A stretch of 64,000 nucleotides of DNA from Moraxellaceae bacterium (lineage in GTDB: Bacteria > Pseudomonadota > Gammaproteobacteria > Pseudomonadales > Moraxellaceae). The position numbers were made by a program, and so were the translations under genes. Shown piece after piece: positions 57,543 to 64,000 of this stretch. Where the stretch lies: positions 496,001-560,000 of the forward strand of contig JAUXVU010000018.1 in NCBI GenBank assembly GCA_030680295.1. Reading direction: 5' to 3'. Below the pieces are notes generated by a model that saw only the letters and a program-made list of their open reading frames with translations, searched no databases and had not been told where the DNA came from. The stretch's first letter is position 1. Each line of letters begins with the position of its first letter.

Positions 57543-57862
57543 TTCTCGCTATCCTGCTTGATCGGTGTCGTGGCTGCGCTGTCATTTACACGATCACGTA
57601 ATGCTTTACCCGGCTTAAAATGCGGCGTCGACTTATTTGGTAATTCGACGGCTTCGCCTGTTTTTGGGTTACGACCAATACGTGCTTCGCGATGATGCAG
57701 AGAAAAACTGCCAAAGCCGCGAATTTCAATACGCTCACCGGAGGCGAGTGTTTCCGACATATGCTCAACAACAGACTTAACGGCCAACTCGACGTCTTTT
57801 GCCGTTAAAAGGGTTTGTCTAGCAGCAAGACGATCAATCAACTCTGAGCGTGTTAGCGACAT
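57539..57862 (-). CDS. ihfB: Integration host factor subunit beta
   Basis: A 107-residue HU-family DNA-bending protein. [16 protein letters not shown] at the start, [22 protein letters not shown] holding the beta-arm tip, and [13 protein letters not shown] at the end are diagnostic. GAGGTGG lies upstream. It follows rpsA, which has its own hairpin terminator, so it may have some independent transcription. The DNA bending partner IhfA is elsewhere. Confidence 0.97.
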   Translation of the reverse strand: MSLTRSELIDRLAARQTLLTAKDVELAVKSVVEHMSETLASGERIEIRGFGSFSLHHREARIGRNPKTGEAVELPNKSTPHFKPGKALRDRVNDSAATTPIKQDSEK

Positions 57863-57916
57863 GCGTGGCCACCTCTACAAAATAAGAAAACAACACGCTG
57901 ATTCTAAACAAAAAAA

Positions 57917-57948
57917 AGCGGAAGTAGACAACTACTCCCGCTTTTTTA
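57917..57948. terminator. Hairpin terminator after rpsA
   Basis: AGCGGAAGTAG (57917-57927) pairs with CTACTCCCGCT (57932-57942) with one mismatch; a long A-run precedes and a T-run follows on the plus strand. On the minus strand (the rpsA direction) the hairpin ends in TTTTTTTGTTT, so it should stop part of the transcripts between rpsA and ihfB. Confidence 0.75.
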
Positions 57949-57961
57949 TCACAAAATGAAC

Positions 57962-59635
57962 TTAAGAGTTCATTTGTGCCTTGATCAGGTCACCGATGGT
58001 CTTAGGACCAGCAGCATCTGTACCCTGCTCTTTCAAAGAAGCAATGGCTTCGCGATCTTCGGTTTCGTCCTTGGCTTTAACAGACAAGTTGATAACACGA
58101 GTTTTGCGATCGATGCTGATGATTTTAGCTTCAACGGTATCGCCTACGGCCAAGATCTTAGTGGCATCTTCCACACGATCACGGCTCAGCTCTGATGAAC
58201 GCAGGCTAGCTTCTACACCATCCATCACTTCAATGGTTGCACCGCGAGCGTCTACTGACTTAACAGTACCTTTCACGATAGCGCCTTTGTCATTAGCATT
58301 GCAGAAATCGCCGAAAGGATCGCGCTCTAACTGCTTGATACCTAAGGAGATACGCTCACGCTCTGGATCAACAGAGAGGATAACGGCTTCAACTGGGTCA
58401 CCTTTCTTGAAGTTACGTACGGCTTCTTCGCCGGTTTCGTTCCAAGAAATATCGGACAAGTGAACCAGACCATCAATACCGCCATCGAGACCAATGAAGA
58501 TACCGAAGTCAGTGATGGACTTGATGTTGCCAGATACTTTTTCGCCTTTCTCATGTTGACGCGCAAAGGCATCCCATGGATTTTCGCGGCACTGCTTGAT
58601 GCCCAAGGAAATACGACGACGTTCTTCGTCGATGTCCAGAACCATAACGTCCACTTCATCACCGATTTGAACAATCTTGGATGGGTGAATGTTTTTGTTG
58701 GTCCAATCCATTTCAGAAACGTGAACCAAACCTTCCACGCCTTCTTCGATTTCAGCGAAGCAACCGTAATCAGTCAGATTGGTTACTTTGGCTTTGACGC
58801 GTGTACCTTCAGGGTAACGGCCCATCAATGCCAACCATGGATCTTCACCCAATTGCTTCAGACCCAACGATACGCGGTTGCGTTCGCGGTCAAATTTCAA
58901 CACTTTAACGGTCAGTTCAGTACCCACTTCAACGATTTCGTTTGGATGCTTAATGCGCTTCCAAGCCATATCGGTAATGTGCAACAGACCATCAATGCCG
59001 CCCAAGTCAACGAATGCACCGTAATCGGTGAGATTTTTAACGATACCTTTAACCACTTGGCCTTCTTGCAGATTAGCCAGCAGTTGTTCGCGTTCTTGTG
59101 AAGACTCAGCTTCCATAACGGCGCGGCGAGAAACCACCACGTTGTTACGCTTAGCATCGAGCTTGATCAGTTTGAATTCGAGTTCACGACCTTCTAAGTG
59201 CGCTGTGTCACGGATGGGACGAATGTCAACCAAAGAACCAGGCAAGAAGGCACGGATAGAGCCAACATCGACAGTAAAACCGCCTTTGACTTTGCCCGAA
59301 ATAATACCGCGAACAATTTCGCTGGCTTCGAAAATCTTTTCCAAACGGATCCAAGTTTCTGCACGCTTGGCTTTTTCGCGCGACAACACGGTGTAGCCCA
59401 TGCCGTTATCTAACGCGTCAACCACAACGTCTACTGCATCACCAACGGCTACTTCTAGCTCGCGGCGATCGTTTAAAAACTCTTCACGGGCAATCACACC
59501 CTCAGATTTCAAACCTGTGTCTACGGTGACCCAGTCGTTATCAATGGCAACAACAGTACCTTTGATGAGCGCGCCACGCTCAACGTCTAGGGAGATCAGG
59601 CTTTCTTCAAACAGGGCGGCAAATGAATCAGTCAT
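57962..59635 (-). CDS. rpsA: 30S ribosomal protein S1
   Basis: A 557-residue protein, the exact length of E. coli S1. It has six S1 OB-fold repeats; conserved repeat ends such as RVSLGLKQL and RRISLGIKQ, and [21 protein letters not shown], are clear. It binds mRNA for translation start. ATG 59635 has GGAAGGA upstream; a longer frame to 59662 is not supported. The 186-bp leader is rich in hairpins, see the regulatory feature at 59641-59691. Confidence 0.98.
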   Translation of the reverse strand: MTDSFAALFEESLISLDVERGALIKGTVVAIDNDWVTVDTGLKSEGVIAREEFLNDRRELEVAVGDAVDVVVDALDNGMGYTVLSREKAKRAETWIRLEKIFEASEIVRGIISGKVKGGFTVDVGSIRAFLPGSLVDIRPIRDTAHLEGRELEFKLIKLDAKRNNVVVSRRAVMEAESSQEREQLLANLQEGQVVKGIVKNLTDYGAFVDLGGIDGLLHITDMAWKRIKHPNEIVEVGTELTVKVLKFDRERNRVSLGLKQLGEDPWLALMGRYPEGTRVKAKVTNLTDYGCFAEIEEGVEGLVHVSEMDWTNKNIHPSKIVQIGDEVDVMVLDIDEERRRISLGIKQCRENPWDAFARQHEKGEKVSGNIKSITDFGIFIGLDGGIDGLVHLSDISWNETGEEAVRNFKKGDPVEAVILSVDPERERISLGIKQLERDPFGDFCNANDKGAIVKGTVKSVDARGATIEVMDGVEASLRSSELSRDRVEDATKILAVGDTVEAKIISIDRKTRVINLSVKAKDETEDREAIASLKEQGTDAAGPKTIGDLIKAQMNS

Positions 59636-59640
59636 GTAAT

Positions 59641-59691
59641 CCTTCCAGTGCCGGAATGGCACTTATATTTCCATCTAACCAGCTTAGATGG
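59641..59691 (-). promoter_or_regulatory. rpsA: Hairpin leader of rpsA, probable S1 autoregulation site
   Basis: In the rpsA transcript direction: stem CCATCTAA / TTAGATGG with loop GCTGG (8 perfect pairs, 59691-59671), then GTGCC / GGCAC with loop ATTCC (59662-59648), then the GGAAGGA ribosome site. The TTCC in the last loop can pair with the GGAA of the site, a possible pseudoknot. In E. coli the rpsA leader folds into several hairpins and S1 represses its own translation there. Confidence 0.6.
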
Positions 59692-59821
59692 CGTAGTGGT
59701 TAATAGGTCTAGAGTCAGCCCTGCTGGTTGTCGCTGAGCCCTAAACCACCCCAGTGGTGAGACAGCGAGTCTGTCTACACCGATGAGTTCTTTTTTAATA
59801 GACGCTTTTCGAAGCGCCTAT

Positions 59822-60547
59822 TTAATTTAAAATCTTTGCAAAAACAGGTACTTGCTTGGCTGCTTCAAAGACATTTTGCAGTACAGCTTCAATGCCCAAG
59901 TCGGTGCTGTCGAGTACTAATGCGTCTTGTGCAGGCCTTAATGGCGCCACACTACGGTTCATATCTCGGTCGTCACGCGCCTGTATGTCATTTACAAGGT
60001 CGCGAAGATTAGCATCAAAGCCCTTCTCCAGCAATTGCCGGTAACGTCGCTCGGCGCGCGCTTGCGCAGAAGCGGTTAAAAAGACCTTTAGTTCTGCATG
60101 AGGAAATACCACAGTGCCCATGTCTCGACCATCAGCTACCAAGCCTGGCAACTCACAAAATGCCTGCTGACGCGCTAATAATGCCGTGCGCACTTTGGGT
60201 AGTGCCGCTACTTGTGATGCCAACCGCCCCGCTTCTTCAGTACGAATCAGGTTAGTCACATCTTCACCTTCCAATAGTATTTTGCCATCACCATTGTCAT
60301 TGGTCAAAAATTGTACATCTAAGTGTGCAGCAAGCACTTCCAGTGCCGCTTCGTTATCCAAAGCAACACCATGACGCTCTGCCGCAGCACCCAATAAACG
60401 GTACAAGGAACCTGAATCTAGGACATGGTAACCAAGACGAGCAGCGACTCGGTGGGCAATAGTGCCTTTGCCAGAACCACTTGGGCCATCAATAGTAATA
60501 ATCGGCACTTTTACTGCCACGGGACGCTTTTCAATTTCAGCGCTCAT
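59822..60547 (-). CDS. cmk: Cytidylate kinase
   Basis: A 241-residue NMP kinase that phosphorylates CMP and dCMP. Seen: P-loop [10 protein letters not shown] (20-29), [24 protein letters not shown] and [15 protein letters not shown], all typical. About 14 extra residues precede the P-loop strand compared with E. coli. ATGA overlap with the aroA end. Upstream of rpsA, as in most gammaproteobacteria. Confidence 0.96.
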   Translation of the reverse strand: MSAEIEKRPVAVKVPIITIDGPSGSGKGTIAHRVAARLGYHVLDSGSLYRLLGAAAERHGVALDNEAALEVLAAHLDVQFLTNDNGDGKILLEGEDVTNLIRTEEAGRLASQVAALPKVRTALLARQQAFCELPGLVADGRDMGTVVFPHAELKVFLTASAQARAERRYRQLLEKGFDANLRDLVNDIQARDDRDMNRSVAPLRPAQDALVLDSTDLGIEAVLQNVFEAAKQVPVFAKILN

Positions 60548-62784
60548 ACGGAGTCTCCCGCAGATTGTTCATACGCGGAGATATTCAAACCGCAACGTTT
60601 AGCAAGACCAATAAAGTCAGGGAAGCTAGTGGCCACATTGGCGCAATCACGAATCACAATCGCTGCATTGGCACGTAAACCCGCAATAGCAAATGACATG
60701 GCAATACGATGATCGCCATGACTAATCACCTCACCGCCTTGTAACTGACCACCAACTATCACCGCACCATCTTCGGTCGGCTTAATATCAATGCCCAGTG
60801 TCAGCAAGCCGTCAGCCATCACTTGAATTCGATCTGACTCTTTTACTCTCAGCTCTTCAGCACCAGTTAATACGGTAGTGCCTTCAGCACAGGCGGCCGC
60901 AATAAACAGTGACGGGAACTCATCAATGGCTAACGGCACCAAGTGCTCTGGAATATTGATGCCGGTTAACTTGGCACTACGTACACGCAAGTCAGCTACT
61001 GGCTCACCACCCGATTCACGTGGATTTATCACCTCAATATTGGCACCCATCAGGCGCAGGATATCAATAACACCGGTACGTGTTGGGTTCATACCAACGT
61101 GCTCTAGGGTTAAATCTGAACCTTCGGCAATACTTGCCGCAACCAAGAAAAATGCGGCAGAGGAAATATCAGATGGCACATCAATACGGGTAGCGGTTAA
61201 TTTGCCTCCGCCTTGAATAGACACGGTATTACCCTGCACATCCACGGCATAACCAAAGCCGCGCAACATGCGCTCGGAATGATCTCGTGTAGGCGCTGGC
61301 TCAGTCACGGAGGTTGTGCCTTGTGCCCATAAACCGGCCAACAACACACCTGACTTTACTTGCGCACTGGCAATCGGCATATCGTAATGAATACCAGTCA
61401 GTGTTTGGCCACCTTGGATGCTTACCGGCGGCGTACCGCGCTCACCCGTGGTCTGGATAGACGCACCCATGCTACGTAATGGCTTAGCAATACGCTCCAT
61501 AGGACGTTTGTTTAGGGAGGCGTCACCGGTCATCACGGTATCAAATGCTTGCGCCGACAAGATGCCAGACAACAAACGCATAGATGTGCCGGAGTTGCCG
61601 ACATATAACGGTCCTGGCGGGGCTTTTAAGCCATGCAAACCCACACCGTGAATGCGTACAAAACCGCGCTCTGGACCTTCAATAACCACACCCATGTCAC
61701 GGAAGGCTTGCAGAGTAGCCAGTGCATCTTCGCCTTCTAAAAAGCCAGAAACCTCGGTGACACCTTCCGCCAATGAACCCAGCATAATCGAGCGATGTGA
61801 AATGGATTTATCGCCAGGCACACGAACACGGCCAACAAAGCGGCCACCGGGAGTTACGTTATAAATTAGTTCTTTTGAGGCTGTCATTGATTTGGCATAG
61901 GCCGTTCCGGCCAACATATGAGTGAAATGTTCTCGTGCAGCACGTGCACGCGTAAAAATACCTAACAAGGCCGCACTATCACCGGCATTGATCGCTTGTT
62001 TAAGTGTGGCTGTGCCTGTTTCAAAAGCCGTAAGGGCTTGCAGCACAGCCTCGCGATTAGCAAGAAAAATGTCATGCCACATACGCGGATCCGAAGCAGC
62101 AATCCGAGTAAAGTCGCGAAAACCGCCGGCAGCATACCGAAACACGTCCAAGTTGTCGCTCTCAGAGGCCAATGTATCCACTAACGAGAACGCCAAAAGG
62201 TGTGGCAGATGGCTGGTTCGTGCCAACACTTGGTCATGTTTGGCCACTGTCATCTCTAAAACGTCAGCACCGGCTCGCTGCCAAAGCTCACGCACTAACT
62301 CAACTGCAGATGAGTCCGTCTCGGCCAATGGCGTTAAGATGACTTTATGACCGACAAATAAGTCCACCTTGCCAGCCTGCACACCACTTTGCTCAGAGCC
62401 AGCAATTGGGTGGCCCGGCACCAAGAACTTCGGCGTGGTTGACCATACGCGTAGCGCTGCTTCAACGACACTGCCCTTAGTGCTGCCAACATCGGTAATC
62501 ACGGTGTTACTAGCAATGACCGACTTGATTTCACGTAGTACGGTCTCAGTTGCGTTAACGGGCATAGCCAAAACGACCAAATCCGCACCACGCACCGCAT
62601 CAACCGCATTTAAATAACCAATATCAATCAAGCCTAACTGCTTGGCCTGCGCCAACGTTTCTCGGCTGCGACTACACGCCGTGATTTTTTCTGCTAGACC
62701 TTGCTCACGTAATACGCGTGCAAGACTGGAGCCAATGAGCCCAAGGCCAACAAAGGCCACGTGACGCAAAGGCCAACGGCTCAA
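60544..62784 (-). CDS. aroA: Fused prephenate dehydrogenase / EPSP synthase (TyrA-AroA)
   Basis: A 746-residue bifunctional enzyme. Residues 1-300: TyrA-like dehydrogenase (GLGLIGSS at 13-20, catalytic His in HPIAGSE at 125 and SHLPH at 191) making 4-hydroxyphenylpyruvate. Residues 310-746: 5-enolpyruvylshikimate-3-phosphate synthase ([10 protein letters not shown] at 323-332, [20 protein letters not shown]-like RVKESDRI), which makes the chorismate precursor. This fusion is common in Pseudomonadales. The start is TTG 62784, overlapping the hisC stop (TTGA), with GGAG seven bases upstream. Confidence 0.96.
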   Translation of the reverse strand: MSRWPLRHVAFVGLGLIGSSLARVLREQGLAEKITACSRSRETLAQAKQLGLIDIGYLNAVDAVRGADLVVLAMPVNATETVLREIKSVIASNTVITDVGSTKGSVVEAALRVWSTTPKFLVPGHPIAGSEQSGVQAGKVDLFVGHKVILTPLAETDSSAVELVRELWQRAGADVLEMTVAKHDQVLARTSHLPHLLAFSLVDTLASESDNLDVFRYAAGGFRDFTRIAASDPRMWHDIFLANREAVLQALTAFETGTATLKQAINAGDSAALLGIFTRARAAREHFTHMLAGTAYAKSMTASKELIYNVTPGGRFVGRVRVPGDKSISHRSIMLGSLAEGVTEVSGFLEGEDALATLQAFRDMGVVIEGPERGFVRIHGVGLHGLKAPPGPLYVGNSGTSMRLLSGILSAQAFDTVMTGDASLNKRPMERIAKPLRSMGASIQTTGERGTPPVSIQGGQTLTGIHYDMPIASAQVKSGVLLAGLWAQGTTSVTEPAPTRDHSERMLRGFGYAVDVQGNTVSIQGGGKLTATRIDVPSDISSAAFFLVAASIAEGSDLTLEHVGMNPTRTGVIDILRLMGANIEVINPRESGGEPVADLRVRSAKLTGINIPEHLVPLAIDEFPSLFIAAACAEGTTVLTGAEELRVKESDRIQVMADGLLTLGIDIKPTEDGAVIVGGQLQGGEVISHGDHRIAMSFAIAGLRANAAIVIRDCANVATSFPDFIGLAKRCGLNISAYEQSAGDSV

Positions 62785-63905
62785 CGGGACTCTCCGCTAG
62801 CAGCCAATACACGCTTGATGGCGTCTGCAGCAAAGGCATTTTCTTCTGGCAGGCCAATGGAAATACGCAAATGATGCGGGAGCTCATAATTTGCCACCGG
62901 ACGCACAATCACCCCTTCACGCAGCAAGGCAGCAAAAATTGGCGCGGTTGGTTTACCGAAATCCACACAAATAAAGTTCCCACGTGACGGCAAAGCACTC
63001 AGACCTAAGTCAGCCAAATAGGCTTGCCATTGTTGCTGACCTTGATCATTAAGCTCACGGCTACGCTGTACAAAATCATCATCATTTAACGCAGCGGCCG
63101 CGGCCACCAATGCCAAAGAATTAACATTAAATGGCTGACGTACTCTATTTAAAATATTGATAATTATTTTTGAGGCTGCAGCATAACCAACACGCAAAGA
63201 TGCCAAGCCATAGGCTTTAGCAAAGGTGCGGCTAACCACTAAATTAGGGTATTTAGACAACACAGACAGACCGTCTAAGGCATCCGGGTCGCTAACGAAC
63301 TCACCGTATGCCTCGTCTAGCAACACGATAATATGCCCTGACACCTTCTGCATGAAGTCAGCGAAATCTTGTGCCTCAAACCATGTGCCCGTCGGGTTAT
63401 TCGGGTTGGCCAAGAAAATCACTTTAGTGCGTTCGGTAATTGCCGCAGCCATGGCGACCAAGTCATGACCATAGTCTTTAGCCGGCACACACACGCCAGT
63501 TGCACCGCTGGCTTGCGTTGCCAATGGATACACCGCAAACGCGTGCTGAGCATAAATAGCTTCATCACCGGTCGTTAAAAAGGCTCGTGCGACCAGCTCC
63601 AGCACATCGTTTGAGCCGTTACCCAAGACAATTTGCTCGGTATCAAGCTGGAAACGCTGGGCAATAGCTGTTTTTAAAACAAAACCATTACCATCCGGAT
63701 AACGCGCCAACTCCAGTGGATCAGCCAACATGTCTGTAATGGCTTGCATAGCCAAAGGCGAAGGACCCAGTGGATTTTCGTTACTGGCCAGTTTAACAAC
63801 ACGTGTTAAGCCTAATTCGCGCTGTAACTCGTCAATAGGTTTACCCGGCTGATACGGCGCCAATGTGCGCACGCCAAGATTGGCTTGTTGCAGAAAATCA
63901 GTCAC
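62781..63905 (-). CDS. hisC: Histidinol-phosphate aminotransferase
   Basis: A 374-residue fold-type I PLP enzyme; in this operon, as in Pseudomonas hisC2, it may also transaminate aromatic keto acids. Seen: LGLTRVVKLASNENPLGPSP, ANPNNPTGTWFE, VLLDEAYGEFV and the PLP lysine in SRTFAKAYGLASLRVGY. The start is GTG 63905, directly after the pheA stop with no gap. Confidence 0.96.
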   Translation of the reverse strand: MTDFLQQANLGVRTLAPYQPGKPIDELQRELGLTRVVKLASNENPLGPSPLAMQAITDMLADPLELARYPDGNGFVLKTAIAQRFQLDTEQIVLGNGSNDVLELVARAFLTTGDEAIYAQHAFAVYPLATQASGATGVCVPAKDYGHDLVAMAAAITERTKVIFLANPNNPTGTWFEAQDFADFMQKVSGHIIVLLDEAYGEFVSDPDALDGLSVLSKYPNLVVSRTFAKAYGLASLRVGYAAASKIIINILNRVRQPFNVNSLALVAAAAALNDDDFVQRSRELNDQGQQQWQAYLADLGLSALPSRGNFICVDFGKPTAPIFAALLREGVIVRPVANYELPHHLRISIGLPEENAFAADAIKRVLAASGESR

Positions 63906-64000
63906 TTACAGTACTGCCTTGGGGTAAGACCCCAACCATTTAATGGCGCGCATATGTGGCTCAAGCTCGGTTATCACCTCTTGCACCACGGCATCATCTT
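63906..64000 (-). CDS. pheA: Chorismate mutase/prephenate dehydratase PheA (C-terminal end only)
   Basis: Only the last 30 codons and the stop are in the window. The translated end, AIKWLGSYPKAVL, matches the end of PheA proteins (GSYP-KA), and the position before hisC agrees with the supraoperon order. The rest lies beyond the right edge. Confidence 0.8.
   Translation of the reverse strand, partial: DDAVVQEVITELEPHMRAIKWLGSYPKAVL

Noticed and set aside
58460-59101. 213-codon open frame on the plus strand inside rpsA
   Set aside because: It lies fully antisense to six clear S1 repeats; strongly biased codons of rpsA make long antisense frames common. No ribosome site.
59780-59830. Hairpin AGGCGCTT/AAGCGTCT just after cmk
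   Set aside because: Eight pairs with one wobble, but no T-run follows in the direction of cmk transcription, so I do not call it a terminator.

Overview
The window is a continuous stretch of bacterial chromosome with dense genes, many 1-14 bp overlaps, no mobile elements and no gap over 300 bp that lacks an identifiable feature. It looks like a gammaproteobacterium of the order Pseudomonadales, probably near Moraxellaceae. The grounds are gene orders and gene types: pheA-hisC-[tyrA::aroA fusion]-cmk-rpsA-ihfB-lapA-pyrF; trxB-aat-bpt-infA; ftsK-lolA-rarA-serS-cysG; the ~530-residue isocitrate lyase type; and a type II secretion operon split from its gspC/D partners. The taxonomic placement is inference; no rRNA is present. 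Both window edges cut genes: an FAD-dependent oxidoreductase on the left and pheA on the right.

Layout. 1-5 kb: oxidoreductase (-), then yadG-yadH-queF and two tandem paralogues of unknown function (+). 5-10.6 kb: two minus-strand operons, acyl-CoA desaturase-selO, and acyltransferase / small PA4642-like protein / DUF4282 protein / serine hydrolase. 10.7-12.5 kb: an AMACR-type CoA-transferase family III gene and a DUF2489 protein. 12.5-12.7 kb: tRNA-Cys and tRNA-Leu (-) with a clear promoter. 12.8-20.3 kb: a type II secretion operon gspE-F-G-H-I-J-K-L-M. 20.3-26.3 kb: ETF:ubiquinone oxidoreductase, DUF1285 protein, rapA, rluA. 26.4-28.4 kb: secreted alpha/beta hydrolase coupled to mlaA. 28.4-35.5 kb: ftsK-lolA-rarA-serS-cysG (-). 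35.5-38.2 kb: trxB-aat-bpt-infA (+). 38.2-41.2 kb: cryptochrome-DASH and a long-chain acyl-CoA synthetase (-). 41.3-43.3 kb: a periplasmic solute-binding-like protein overlapping an AraC regulator. 43.4-49.3 kb: DyP peroxidase, malate synthase G and a LysR regulator (-), divergent from isocitrate lyase (+). 49.4-51.0 kb: Fe-S photolyase with its DUF2256 partner. 51.1-56.5 kb: AraC regulator, FadL porin, ttcA, second FadL porin. 56.6-64 kb: the pheA...pyrF supraoperon (-).

How the genes fit together. Lipid use dominates the accessory content: two FadL-type porins, an acyl-CoA synthetase, an AMACR-like enzyme, ETF-QO for beta-oxidation electrons, both glyoxylate-shunt enzymes, an acyl-CoA desaturase with a DesT-like operator, a PlsC-like acyltransferase and MlaA. 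This suggests a cell adapted to growth on fatty acids or acetate. I found no clear defence, phage, CRISPR or biosynthetic island. The most interesting unexplained items are the tandem unknown paralogues (3617-4968), a 14-bp hairpin that buries the start codon of cryptochrome-DASH (39486-39522), a multi-hairpin leader before rpsA, palindromes in front of the second fadL and of aceA, an MlaA without a lipobox, and a perfect 14-bp-arm palindrome on the stop codon of the DUF2489 gene.
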